Assembly: GCA_028292435.1 (NCBI GenBank)
Contig: JAQGMI010000033.1
Location: 1 to 38,369 of the forward strand
Length of the DNA stretch: 38,369 nt
From: Betaproteobacteria bacterium
GTDB lineage: Bacteria; Pseudomonadota; Gammaproteobacteria; Burkholderiales; SG8-41
Direction: 5' to 3'
The first letter of the stretch is position 1. Each line of letters starts with the position of its first letter. The notes beneath the pieces were generated by a model that worked only from the letters and a program-made list of their open reading frames with translations, did not search any database and was not told the DNA's origin. The position numbers were made by a program, and so were the translations under genes. Shown in pieces: positions 7,998 through 16,356 of this stretch.

Positions 7998-8921
7998 ATG
8001 AACTCGACCCCCACCCCGCGTATCGGACTTGAGCAGTGGCGTGCGCTGATCGCCGTCGTCGACGCCGGCGGTTATGCGCAAGCCGCTGAAGCGCTTAATA
8101 AAAGCCAGTCAGCCGTCACTTACTCCGTGCAGAAGCTGGAGGCGGTACTCGACGTCAAAGCGTTCGAGATCCACGGCCGTAAAGCGGTGCTTACACCCAC
8201 TGGCCAGTTGCTCTATCGCCGGGCGCGCGCCCTGCTCGACGAAGCCGGTGCGCTAGAAAAATCGGCGCGCTCGCTGTCCGCCGGTTGGGAGCCCGAGATC
8301 CGCATCGCAGTGGAAGTGTTGTTTCCGACCTGGCTGATCCTCGATTGCCTCGACCGTTTCGGCGCCGAAGCGCCTGACACGCGCATTGAGCTCATCGAGT
8401 CGGTGATCAGCGGTACGCAGGAGGCCTTGCTGTCCGGCCATGCCGCACTCGCGATTGCAGGCTCGATACCCGCCGGCTTTACCGGCGATCACTTGATTCG
8501 CCTGCGCATGGTGGTCGCAGCGAGCCCCGACCACGCATTGCACCAACTCAAGCGCAAACTCACGCTTAAAGATTTGCGCGCGCACCGCCAGCTCGTCGTG
8601 CGCGAAACCGGGCAAATCAGAGGGGCTCGCACCACGGTCGAAGCAACGCAGCGCTGGACGGTGAGCAACATGTCCAGTTCGATCATCGCGGCGCGCGCCG
8701 GCTATGGCTACGGCTGGTTTCCCGAATACAAAATCCGCGACGAACTGGACGCCAATACACTCAAAGCGTTGCCGTTGCGCGAAGGCGGCGAGCGCTTTAT
8801 CGAGCTCTACCTCGTATTCGCGGACCGTGACGCCGCCGGCCCGGGCACGCTGCGGCTGGCGGAAATCATTCGCGAATCGATCGCCGGCTCATGCAGGAAA
8901 CACGCGACCGCCGCGAGATGA
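7998..8921 (+). CDS. LysR family transcriptional regulator
   Basis: The 307-residue protein has the LysR N-terminal winged helix-turn-helix at about residues 13-70: LEQWRALIAVVDAGGYAQAA, then SQSAVTYSVQKLE, then RKAVLTPTGQ. A periplasmic-binding-type effector domain covers residues 95 to 295. It is divergent from azoR and pirin, and the dyad at 7932-7959 is a plausible operator. The usual mechanism would be effector-dependent activation of azoR-pirin with autoregulation. The CapA-like and Bug genes follow on the same strand 67 bases later, but they have their own Shine-Dalgarno. Confidence 0.9.
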   Translation: MNSTPTPRIGLEQWRALIAVVDAGGYAQAAEALNKSQSAVTYSVQKLEAVLDVKAFEIHGRKAVLTPTGQLLYRRARALLDEAGALEKSARSLSAGWEPEIRIAVEVLFPTWLILDCLDRFGAEAPDTRIELIESVISGTQEALLSGHAALAIAGSIPAGFTGDHLIRLRMVVAASPDHALHQLKRKLTLKDLRAHRQLVVRETGQIRGARTTVEATQRWTVSNMSSSIIAARAGYGYGWFPEYKIRDELDANTLKALPLREGGERFIELYLVFADRDAAGPGTLRLAEIIRESIAGSCRKHATAAR

Positions 8922-8988
8922 AAATGCCGCGCGTCGTTAAAATGCAGGTCACGCACCCGACTTAACCCCATTCAAGCAAGGACACACC

Positions 8989-10035
8989 ATGCGTTCAAGC
9001 ATCATCCTGACCGGCGATATCAACCTGCTGGGCGTCGAAGACATCACCGTGCCGTTCCGGCGCGTTAAATCGACGCTGCAACAAGCCGATGCGGTTTTCG
9101 GCAATCTCGAATGTTGTTTGTACGACCCGCCGGTCGAGCGCGTGATGATGCCGGACGAAAAATCCGGTTACGACGGATTTTTTGCGCCGACAAAAACCGG
9201 GCCCGCGCTCGTGCACGGCGGCTTTCATTGCGTCGGCAATGCGAACAACCAGAACTACGGCCCCGAAGCCATCATGTCGTCGAATGCCTGCCTCGACAAA
9301 CTCGGCATCCCGCATGTCGGCACCGGCGTCAATCGCGCCGCGGCGCGCGCCCCCGCTATCGTCACGCGCAACGGCACGCGCTTTGGCTTTCTCCAACGAA
9401 CTTCCCAATACTGGCCGAATCACCACGAAGCCGGCGAAATGCATCCGGGCGTTGCGGTAATCAAGGCGTACACCGCGTATCAACCCGTTTACTACAAGGA
9501 CGGCACGCTGCCGCCGAACCGACCGGGTACGCCGCCCAAAATTCTGACATGGTGCGATCGCGATTATCTCGAATGGTTCAGGCAGGACGTGCGCGCGCTG
9601 AGGGAAAAAGCCGACATCGTTGTCTCGTCGCATCACATGGGACACCGCGGCGAAATTCTCGATTTTCAGATTGAAATCGCGCATGCCGCGATCGACGAAG
9701 GCGCCGACGTCGTCATGGCGCACGCGGAACACTATCCGCTCTCGATCGAGGTGTACAAAGGCAAGCCGATTTATTACGGTCTCGGCAGCTTCTGCTTCAT
9801 CAAAAGCAACAAGCGCTTTCTCAAAGGCTGGGTCGGCCTCATGGCGCGCGTCACGTTCGACGATCGCAAGATCAGCAAAATGGGGTTCTCGTTCGTGCGC
9901 CAGCTCGACAACACGGAAATCGTGGTGCGTTCGTGCGCCGAAGAAGCCGCGACGCTTGCGGAAATTCAGCAGATGTCGAAACGCTTCGGCACGAAGCTCG
10001 AAGCGAGCGGCGACGAAGTCATCATCTCCACTTGA
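8989..10035 (+). CDS. CapA family protein (PGA_cap, metallophosphatase-like fold)
   Basis: The 348-residue protein shows the CapA/PgsA-type calcineurin-like domain: LTGDINLLGVED at 5-16, ADAVFGNLECCLYD near 34-47, a NANNQNYG loop near 85, HHMGHRGE near 223, and a C-terminal VYKGKPIYYGLGSFCF strand. CapA proteins are linked to poly-gamma-glutamate export, but many soil-bacterial members are of unknown role. No signal peptide or membrane anchor is visible here, unlike classical CapA, so a cytosolic phosphatase-like enzyme is possible. AGGA precedes the ATG. The Bug C start follows only five bases after the stop, which implies translational coupling. Confidence 0.82.
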   Translation: MRSSIILTGDINLLGVEDITVPFRRVKSTLQQADAVFGNLECCLYDPPVERVMMPDEKSGYDGFFAPTKTGPALVHGGFHCVGNANNQNYGPEAIMSSNACLDKLGIPHVGTGVNRAAARAPAIVTRNGTRFGFLQRTSQYWPNHHEAGEMHPGVAVIKAYTAYQPVYYKDGTLPPNRPGTPPKILTWCDRDYLEWFRQDVRALREKADIVVSSHHMGHRGEILDFQIEIAHAAIDEGADVVMAHAEHYPLSIEVYKGKPIYYGLGSFCFIKSNKRFLKGWVGLMARVTFDDRKISKMGFSFVRQLDNTEIVVRSCAEEAATLAEIQQMSKRFGTKLEASGDEVIIST

Positions 10036-10040
10036 AAACA

Positions 10041-11018
10041 ATGCAATCCATCGCGCGCTTCGCGCTGACCTGCGCATGCATGGCAATCGCCGGCCCCGCC
10101 CCGGCGGCGAGCGTCGACACTGGCTATCCGGCTAAACCGATCCGCATGATCGTCGGCTTCCCGCCCGGCGGCGGCAACGATGAAATCGCGCGCATCGTCG
10201 GCCCCAAGCTTGCGGAAAAATCAGGGCGTGCCGTCGTGATCGACAATCGTCCGGGCGCGGGCGGCAATCTGGCCGCCGCCCTGACGGCGACAGCGCCGGC
10301 TGACGGCTACACGGTGCTCGTGATTTCAAGCAGCCACCCGATACAGGGCCTGCTGAAGAAAAACCTGCCGTACGACCCGGTGCGCGATTTTGCGGGTGTC
10401 GCCGAGTTGGTCGTCTATCGTTCATTGCTCGCCGTATATCCCGGCATGCCCGCGCATTCGATTGCGGAACTGGCGGCGCTCGCCAGGGCCAGGCCGGGGC
10501 AAATCAATTTCGTGTCGTCCGGCAACGGCTCGGCGTCTCATCTCGCGGGCGAATTGTTTAAAGTCTCGGCCAACATTGATCTCACGCACGTGCCCTATAA
10601 AGGCAGCTCTCCCGCGTTGATCGACTTGATTGCAGGCCGCGTACAGATGATGTTCAGCCCGCTCGTGCCGGTGCTGCCGCACATCAAGGCCAATCGCCTG
10701 CGCGCGCTCGCCGTGACGAGCACGACGCGCTCACGCCTGCTGCCCGAACTGCCGACGATCAACGAAGCCGGCGTTGCCGGCTATGAATTCGTCTCGTGGT
10801 ACGCAATCGTCGCGCCGGCCGCAACGGCCAGGTCCGCCATCGGCAAACTCAATGCACTGTTGAATGAAGTCATGCAATTGCCCGACGTCAGGGAACGGCT
10901 CCAGGCGGAAGACATGGACGTCGTGCGCAATACGCCGCAGGAATTCGACGCAGTCCGCGCTGCGATGATCGCGAAGTGGTCGAAAATCATCAAGCAGACC
11001 GGCATCCAGGCGGATTAA
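10041..11018 (+). CDS. Bug/TctC family periplasmic binding protein C
   Basis: The 325-residue receptor starts at the ATG five bases after the CapA-like stop; a longer in-frame reading would lie inside that gene. The signal peptide ends around PAPAAS (residue 24). Motifs are PPGGGND (41-47), DNRPGAGG (68-75), ADGYTVL and HVPYKGSSPALID. The tight coupling to the CapA-like gene suggests co-expression. The Shine-Dalgarno would lie within the end of the CapA-like gene and is weak. Confidence 0.92.
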   Translation: MQSIARFALTCACMAIAGPAPAASVDTGYPAKPIRMIVGFPPGGGNDEIARIVGPKLAEKSGRAVVIDNRPGAGGNLAAALTATAPADGYTVLVISSSHPIQGLLKKNLPYDPVRDFAGVAELVVYRSLLAVYPGMPAHSIAELAALARARPGQINFVSSGNGSASHLAGELFKVSANIDLTHVPYKGSSPALIDLIAGRVQMMFSPLVPVLPHIKANRLRALAVTSTTRSRLLPELPTINEAGVAGYEFVSWYAIVAPAATARSAIGKLNALLNEVMQLPDVRERLQAEDMDVVRNTPQEFDAVRAAMIAKWSKIIKQTGIQAD

Positions 11019-11020
11019 AG

Positions 11021-11051
11021 CAAAAAAAGGGGCGGTCGATGACCGCCCCTT
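11021..11051 (-). terminator. Rho-independent terminator of the DUF1080 gene
   Basis: A perfect 11-base stem (AAGGGGCGGTC at 11027-11037, GACCGCCCCTT at 11041-11051) encloses a three-base loop. Read on the minus strand it is followed by seven T residues (the A run at 11022-11028). This is a canonical terminator for the minus-strand DUF1080 gene. The same stem lies directly after the Bug C stop and could act in both directions, though the plus-strand T tract is poor. Confidence 0.85.
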
Positions 11052-11070
11052 GACTGCTGACGCGTGATTA

Positions 11071-11673
11071 CTAAAGCGGCTTGATTTCGACTTTGCGGAA
11101 TTTCACGACGCCGCCGCCGTACTGGAGTGCTATCGGGCCGGCCCCGAACTTCGTATCCTGCACGCCATCCACCGTGACCTTACCATTGAAAATAACGGTC
11201 ATGCGCGGTCCCTGCGCGATGATCTCCATCGTGTTCCACTGATTACCCGCCCTCGGCATTGGATCGACTTTCGCGACGTCGACAATGGCGCCCGTGCCGT
11301 ACGACGGATCGGGCCGGGTGTCATAAATGTTTACTTCGTACGCGGTTTTGGTGCCGACTTCTTTTGGATTGGTGCAGCGGATGAAGATGCCGCTGTTGGC
11401 ACTCGGGTCGACCCAGAACTCGGCGCGCAACTGGAAATCTTTGTACGATTTTTTCGTTACGAGAAAGCTCGAGCCTGCGCCCGCCAGATCGGCCTGCGCA
11501 TAGCCGTCCTGCAGCCGCCAGTTACCGTCGCCAAGGCGGGTGAAGTTGTTCAGATCGGTGCCGTCGAACAACGTAGTCCAGCCCATTTGCGCCGGTCCGT
11601 ACGGTGTATACGCACAACCCGCGGAAATTGCGAGCACAAGCAGTGCCGATGCGATAGCGAATAAACGTTTCAT
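11071..11673 (-). CDS. DUF1080 (3-keto-disaccharide hydrolase-like) lipoprotein
   Basis: The 200-residue protein has a lipoprotein signal ending ISAGC (C20) and then the DUF1080 lectin-like beta-sandwich. Typical marks are WTTLFDGTDLNNFTRLGDGNWRLQDG from about residue 32, the DFQLRAEFWVDPSANSGIFIR strand pair, YEVNIYDT, and NTMEIIAQG near the C-terminus. Family members bind or hydrolyse modified sugars at the cell surface. AGGGGG lies just upstream of the ATG, and a strong terminator follows, so it is probably a single-gene unit. It is not obviously tied to the neighbouring transport cassettes. Confidence 0.85.
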   Translation of the reverse strand: MKRLFAIASALLVLAISAGCAYTPYGPAQMGWTTLFDGTDLNNFTRLGDGNWRLQDGYAQADLAGAGSSFLVTKKSYKDFQLRAEFWVDPSANSGIFIRCTNPKEVGTKTAYEVNIYDTRPDPSYGTGAIVDVAKVDPMPRAGNQWNTMEIIAQGPRMTVIFNGKVTVDGVQDTKFGAGPIALQYGGGVVKFRKVEIKPL

Positions 11674-11983
11674 GGTTCCCCCTACAATTTTAGAAGTGAG
11701 TGGACCGCCGAATTATGTTTCAGCGTGGCAACGGCGCATGACGATCTTTATCGCCTGGCCGGTTTTTTGAACTGCCCGGCATATCGCACTGTGCTCGATA
11801 AAGCATAGGCCACGCGTCGGCGCGCCGTCAAGGCAATGCGGCAACGCCATGCTTTCTGATTGCGCTCGACGGGCTAATTGAATAGCATCTCGGTCTCGAG
11901 GTGGGCGCATAAGAGCCGGCATGTTTAGTGACGGCCGATTAGACCCATCCCAGTCTCGCACCACATTACCAGGCGGAGAAATC
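11674..11983. other. 310-base divergent intergenic region
   Basis: This spacer separates the minus-strand DUF1080 gene from the plus-strand reductase-like gene, so it should hold both promoters. I see no convincing -35/-10 pair. A short palindrome CGGCGCGCCG lies at 11818-11827, and a T run follows GGCCGG near 11760 without a matching stem. The open frame on the minus strand at 11713-11985 has no recognisable product and overlaps the reductase start. Confidence 0.5.
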
Positions 11984-13054
11984 ATGCAAAAGACCTACAA
12001 GATATTGATCATGGGCGCGTCCTATGGCTCGTTGCTCGGCACCAAGCTCGCGCTCGGCGGCCATTCGGTTCACCTGATATGCCTGCCCGCCGAAGCGGAC
12101 TTGATCAACTCGGAAGGCGCCATCGTGCGCATGCCCATCAAGGGCCGCGAAGGGCTCGTCGAAATCAACTCGAAAAAACTGCCGGGCAAAATGACCGCCG
12201 GCGGCACACAAGGCGTGAATCCGGGCGACTACGATCTCGTTGCGCTCGCGATGCAGGAGCCGCAGTACCGCTCGCCCGGCGTGCGCGAACTGCTCGACGC
12301 AGTCGCCAAGGCCAAAGTGCCGTGCATGTCCATCATGAACATGCCGCCGCTGACTTATCTCAAACGAATTCCCGGCGTGAAAGCCGACGAATGCAGGGCG
12401 TGCTACACGGACCCGACGGTGTGGGACAACTTCGATGCGAACCTGATGACGCTGTGCAGCCCCGATCCGCAGGCGTTCCGTCCGCCCGAGGACAAAGTCA
12501 ATGTGCTGCAGGTTCGGCTGCCGACCAACTTCAAGGCGGCGCGCTTCGATTCCGATGCGCACACCGCGATCCTGCGCCAGCTCGAGCAAGACGTCGACGC
12601 CGTTCGCTTCGATGCCGGCGGCACCAAAATTGAACTGCCGGTCAAACTCAAAACGCATGAGTCGGTGTTCGTGCCGCTCGCGAAATGGAGCATGTTGATC
12701 GCCGGCAATTACCGCTGCGTGCAGAAGGACGCGGCGCGTTCGATCAAAGAAGCGGTGCACACCGATCTCGAAGCGACACGCGCCGTTTACAACTGGGTCG
12801 TGAAGCTCGTCGTATCGCTCGGCGCGAACGAAAAAGACCTCGTGCCGTTCGAAAAATACGCGAATGCCGCGCTGTCTCTCGGCAGCCCGTCGTCCGCGGC
12901 GCGCGCCTTGTTTGCCGGTGCGCCCAACATCGAGCGCGTCGATCGCCTCGTGCAGACGATTGCGAAACAAAAAGGCATGCAGTCGGACGTGCTCGACGAA
13001 ACGGTCAAGATGGTCGATGCGCGACTCGAAATGAACCGCAAAGCCGCCAAGTAG
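11984..13054 (+). CDS. Ketopantoate reductase-like NAD(P)-binding protein
   Basis: The 356-residue protein opens with a Rossmann nucleotide-binding strand and loop, KILIMGASYGSLLGTKLALGGHSV (residues 6-29), resembling ApbA/PanE ketopantoate reductases. The rest is less typical, and the usual ketopantoate reductase catalytic Lys/Glu pattern is not clear to me, so a different 2-oxoacid or small-molecule reductase is likely. The start is fixed by GGAG six to nine bases upstream. It leads a four-gene run with Bug D, a MazG-like protein and a phosphoesterase, all separated by about 20 bases. Confidence 0.68.
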   Translation: MQKTYKILIMGASYGSLLGTKLALGGHSVHLICLPAEADLINSEGAIVRMPIKGREGLVEINSKKLPGKMTAGGTQGVNPGDYDLVALAMQEPQYRSPGVRELLDAVAKAKVPCMSIMNMPPLTYLKRIPGVKADECRACYTDPTVWDNFDANLMTLCSPDPQAFRPPEDKVNVLQVRLPTNFKAARFDSDAHTAILRQLEQDVDAVRFDAGGTKIELPVKLKTHESVFVPLAKWSMLIAGNYRCVQKDAARSIKEAVHTDLEATRAVYNWVVKLVVSLGANEKDLVPFEKYANAALSLGSPSSAARALFAGAPNIERVDRLVQTIAKQKGMQSDVLDETVKMVDARLEMNRKAAK

Positions 13055-13076
13055 GCCGACGCAGGCAGCGCGAACT

Positions 13077-14039
13077 GTGACGAGACTCGCAGTCGCGCTG
13101 TTTCTCTTTGCGATCGCGGCGATTCAACACGCCGCCTCGCAGTCATACCCCTCAAAAACGGTACGGGTTATTGTTCCTTACTCCACTGGCGGAGGAACGG
13201 ACATCATGACGCGCATCGTCACCCAAAAACTCGCCGAAATGTGGGGCCAGCAGATCGTTGTCGACAATCGGCCCGGCGGCGGCACGGTGATCGGCACCCA
13301 GCTTGCGGTGAATGCAGCACCGGACGGCTATACGCTCTTCATTTCGGCGCCGAGCTTCGTCATCAATCCGACGACGCGGCCCAAGCTGACCTACGACGTC
13401 ACGCGCGACTTCAAGCCGATTACGGTCATGGCTTATCAGCCGTATGTGCTTGTCACCAATCCAAAAGTGCCCGCACGTGATGTAAAGGAATTCATCGCGC
13501 TTGCCAAAGACAAGCCCGATTCGCTCAATTTCGGTTCGACGGGCAGCGGCAGCGGCTCGCATCTGGCGGCGGAGCTTTTCAAGTACATGACGCGCACGAC
13601 GACGCAGCACATTACCTACAAAGGCATGGGCCCAGCAGTCATCGACGTGCTCGGCGGCCAGGTGCATTTCATTTTCGGCAGCGTGCTCGCGGTGGTGCCG
13701 CATGTTCGCAGCGGGAAACTTACTGCGCTCGGCGTCAGCAGCGAAAAGCGCAGCGCGTCGCTGCCGGACCTGCCGACGATAACCGAAGCGGGCGTGCCCG
13801 GCTATAGCACCGTGTCGTGGTCCGGCATGCAGGTGCCGGCGAGGGTGCCGAATGCAATCATCGAAAAAATCAGCGCGGACGTGAACGCGGTGATCGCGCG
13901 GCCCGACGTGCGCGAGCGCTTCATGCACGATGCCGCCGAGCCGGGCGGCGGCACGCCCGCGCAATTCAGCCGCTTCATTCAGGATGAAATCGTAAAATGG
14001 CGCAAAGTCATTACCGCCGCCGACATACACATAGAATGA
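13077..14039 (+). CDS. Bug/TctC family periplasmic binding protein D
   Basis: The 320-residue receptor uses a GTG start 22 bases after the reductase-like stop. This start gives a compact signal peptide ending HAAS before QSYPSK. Motifs are YSTGGGTD (35-42), VDNRPGGGT (62-70), PDGYTLF and FGSTGSGSGSHLAAELF. The usual HVPYKG segment reads HITYKG here, a conservative change in the ligand-binding hinge. It is the second gene of the reductase-Bug-MazG-phosphoesterase run. Confidence 0.91.
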   Translation: MTRLAVALFLFAIAAIQHAASQSYPSKTVRVIVPYSTGGGTDIMTRIVTQKLAEMWGQQIVVDNRPGGGTVIGTQLAVNAAPDGYTLFISAPSFVINPTTRPKLTYDVTRDFKPITVMAYQPYVLVTNPKVPARDVKEFIALAKDKPDSLNFGSTGSGSGSHLAAELFKYMTRTTTQHITYKGMGPAVIDVLGGQVHFIFGSVLAVVPHVRSGKLTALGVSSEKRSASLPDLPTITEAGVPGYSTVSWSGMQVPARVPNAIIEKISADVNAVIARPDVRERFMHDAAEPGGGTPAQFSRFIQDEIVKWRKVITAADIHIE

Positions 14040-14057
14040 TTTACCACCCGGAACCCA

Positions 14058-14483
14058 ATGAATAAACCTTTTGCCGCCCGCATCGCCGCGATGAATGCGA
14101 TGTACAAACTGCCTGTCAGCGAGAAGCCCACGCTGCCTGCGGACGTCGTCGACCGGCTCGTCAAATTCAAAGTCACGCTGATGGACGAAGTCCATGAGAT
14201 CGACGAAATCGTCGCGCTCGCCAAAAACGGCGGCAATGCGTCCGACATTGCAGTCGCGATCGCCGACCTGCTCGGCGACGTCATCGTTTACTGCCGTTCC
14301 GAGGCGCTCAAGTACGGGCTGCCGCTCGAAGACGTGCTCAACGTCATCATGGACAGCAATGAAAGCAAGCTCGGCGCCGACGGCAAGCCGATCTACGACG
14401 CCAATGGGAAATTCCTGAAGGGTCCGAACTACTGGAAGCCGGAGCCGAAGATCAAGGCGCTGCTCGAAACTTTAAAGCGCTAA
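14058..14483 (+). CDS. MazG-like / phosphoribosyl-ATP pyrophosphohydrolase-like protein
   Basis: The 141-residue all-alpha protein has the metal-binding acidic pattern of MazG-type NTP pyrophosphohydrolases: E44 and E47 in MDEVHEIDE, then D70 and D74 in ADLLGDVIVY. The C-terminal segment, DSNESKLGADGKPIYDANG with KGPNYW, is shared by the short MazG-like group. Such enzymes cleave nucleoside triphosphates or related phosphoanhydrides to monophosphate and pyrophosphate. It lies 18 bases after Bug D and 24 bases before a phosphoesterase, so the pair might process a nucleotide-like compound, but that is inference. Confidence 0.8.
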   Translation: MNKPFAARIAAMNAMYKLPVSEKPTLPADVVDRLVKFKVTLMDEVHEIDEIVALAKNGGNASDIAVAIADLLGDVIVYCRSEALKYGLPLEDVLNVIMDSNESKLGADGKPIYDANGKFLKGPNYWKPEPKIKALLETLKR

Positions 14484-14507
14484 CCCTTTTAGCTTCGAAT
14501 ACCCGTC

Positions 14508-15347
14508 ATGGCCGCGCCGTCCGACTCAATGCTGATATGTCAGATCAGCGATATGCATCTGATGACGGACGGCAAGCTTGCGTATGGCGTTGTCGATACC
14601 GCCGCACATCTGCGCCGATGCATCGAGCACATCCTCAAACTGCCGCAGCAGCCGGACTTCGTCGTGATGACCGGCGATCTCGTCGACAGCGGCAAGCCCG
14701 AACAGTACGCACTGCTGCGTGAAATCATCGCGCCGCTTTCGATGCCGGTGTACCTGATTCCCGGTAACCACGACGAGCGGCAGGCGCTGCGCGAGTCATT
14801 TCCCGATCACTCGTACTTGAACCAGTTTCCGCCGTTCATACAGTACGTGATCGAAGAGCACGAGTTGCGCATCGTCGCCATCGATACGGTAATCCCCGGC
14901 AATGACGGCGGCGAACTTTGCGCGCAGCGCCTTGAATGGCTTGCGCTGACACTGGCGACCGCTCCGCAGCGGCCGACGCTGCTGCTCATGCATCACCCGC
15001 CGTTCGCGACGCAAATCGATTTCATGGACGACATCGGGCTCGCCGGGCCTGAGGCGCTCGCGCAAATCGTGCAAAAACATCCGCAGATCGAGCGCATTCT
15101 GTGCGGCCATCTGCATCGGCCGATTCATGCACGTTTCGCCGGCACACTCGCGTGCACCGCGCCTTCGACGGCGCATCAGATTACGCTCGACTTGACGCCT
15201 GCCGCGCCGGGCACGTTCACGCTCGAACCGCCCGCCTATTATTTGCATGCGTGGCGCGCGGGCGAGCCGCTCGTCACGCACACGGTTTACGTCGGAGATT
15301 TCGCCGGCCCGTATTCTTTTGACCAGCCGGCGCCCGCAGCGAACTGA
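14508..15347 (+). CDS. Metallophosphoesterase (CpdA-like, cyclic nucleotide phosphodiesterase family)
   Basis: The 279-residue protein has the full calcineurin-like metal site: D15 and H17 in ISDMHL, GDLVD (56-60), GNHDE (86-90), H162 in MHHPPF, and H201/H203 in GHLHRP. This order and spacing match class III cyclic-nucleotide phosphodiesterases such as CpdA and glycerophosphodiesterase GpdQ-like enzymes, which use two metals in the cytosol. The start at 14508 lacks a good Shine-Dalgarno; the methionine at 14529 is an alternative that keeps the first metal motif. It ends nine bases from the convergent SDR gene. Confidence 0.88.
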   Translation: MAAPSDSMLICQISDMHLMTDGKLAYGVVDTAAHLRRCIEHILKLPQQPDFVVMTGDLVDSGKPEQYALLREIIAPLSMPVYLIPGNHDERQALRESFPDHSYLNQFPPFIQYVIEEHELRIVAIDTVIPGNDGGELCAQRLEWLALTLATAPQRPTLLLMHHPPFATQIDFMDDIGLAGPEALAQIVQKHPQIERILCGHLHRPIHARFAGTLACTAPSTAHQITLDLTPAAPGTFTLEPPAYYLHAWRAGEPLVTHTVYVGDFAGPYSFDQPAPAAN

Positions 15348-15356
15348 ACGCCGCTC

Positions 15357-16319
15357 TCAGCCTGACTTCTTTGCTTCGCCCGATTTGACCGCATCCGCCA
15401 TTTTCACCGGCGGCGCCACCGGCACGATACCCGTCATCAGCGAGCCCGGCACGGTTTCGATCAACTCATCGACGGTGAACATGCCGTCGTCGCCCTTGTG
15501 CAGGAACTTGTAGTCTTCGCCGAAGTAATAGGTATTGATGCGGCCGCGCTCGACGTGGAAAACCTGGCCGTTGATCTGATCCGCATTGTCGGTGCACAGG
15601 TAAGCAACCATCGGCGCAATGTATTCCGGGCCACGGTGCACGAGCGTCAGGTCGTACTGTTCTTTGGTCATGAGTCCCGCTTCGAATTTACGGCGGCGAT
15701 TCTCCTTGACCGTATCGGTCAGCGTCATGCGCGTATCCGCGGCAGGGCAGATTGCGTTGGCCGTGACGCCGTTTTTGTAGGTCTCTTTCGCGATCGAGCG
15801 CGTCAACGCAATGATGCCGGCTTTCGATGCGCTGTAATTACACTGGCCGACCGAGCCCTTGAATGCGTCGGATGAAAAATTGACGATGCGGCCATGTCCC
15901 GCCTGGCGCATGTACTTAACCGCGTGATGGCACATGTTCCAGTGGCCTTTCAAATGCACCATGACGACCGAATCGAAATCGTCTTCCGACATGTTCCAGA
16001 TCATGCGCTCGCGCAGATTGCCGGCGACGTTGACGACGATATCGATCTTGCCGAACGATTCGATGCACTGATTGATCATCAGGCCCGCCTTCAGGTAGTC
16101 AGCGACCGAATCGTAATTGGCGACTGCTTTGCCGCCCGCTTTCTTGATCTCGGCGACGACGTCGTCGGCGGGACGCTCGTTGGTCGCTTCGCCGCCGCGT
16201 CCGACGCCCGGATCGTTGACAACCACGCTCGCGCCCTCCTTCGCCAGCAATTCCGCCACCGCACGGCCGATGCCGCGACCGGCGCCCGTTACAACTGCTG
16301 CTTTGCCCTTCAAATGCAT
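15357..16319 (-). CDS. SDR family oxidoreductase with C-terminal extension
   Basis: The 320-residue dehydrogenase has the cofactor loop TGAGRGIGRA (11-20), NVAG (97-100), the catalytic serine in NFSSDAF (149/150) and Y162-x3-K166 in NYSASKAG. The loop NDPGVGRGGE (35-44) resembles the 3-hydroxyacyl-CoA dehydrogenase part of the peroxisomal multifunctional-enzyme (MFE-2) type. About 60 residues beyond the core, including FTVDELIETVPG, form an extension that could be a dimer or partner surface. AGGAG lies seven bases before the ATG. It follows Bug E by 37 bases, suggesting uptake and oxidation of a hydroxy acid or its CoA ester. Confidence 0.86.
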   Translation of the reverse strand: MHLKGKAAVVTGAGRGIGRAVAELLAKEGASVVVNDPGVGRGGEATNERPADDVVAEIKKAGGKAVANYDSVADYLKAGLMINQCIESFGKIDIVVNVAGNLRERMIWNMSEDDFDSVVMVHLKGHWNMCHHAVKYMRQAGHGRIVNFSSDAFKGSVGQCNYSASKAGIIALTRSIAKETYKNGVTANAICPAADTRMTLTDTVKENRRRKFEAGLMTKEQYDLTLVHRGPEYIAPMVAYLCTDNADQINGQVFHVERGRINTYYFGEDYKFLHKGDDGMFTVDELIETVPGSLMTGIVPVAPPVKMADAVKSGEAKKSG

Positions 16320-16356
16320 GCTCGCTCTCCTTGATGAAATTCCTGCGGTTGCTGCG

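Noticed and set aside
8995..10086. 363-codon minus-strand frame opposite the CapA-like gene
   Set aside because: Antisense mirror of a recognised domain protein; no plausible start context or product.
11713..11985. 90-codon minus-strand frame in the 310-base spacer
   Set aside because: No recognisable product, no ribosome site, and it overlaps the start of the reductase-like gene.
11966..12970. 334-codon minus-strand frame opposite the ketopantoate-reductase-like gene
   Set aside because: The plus strand carries a clear Rossmann motif and a ribosome site; the antisense product is Arg/His-rich and unrecognisable.
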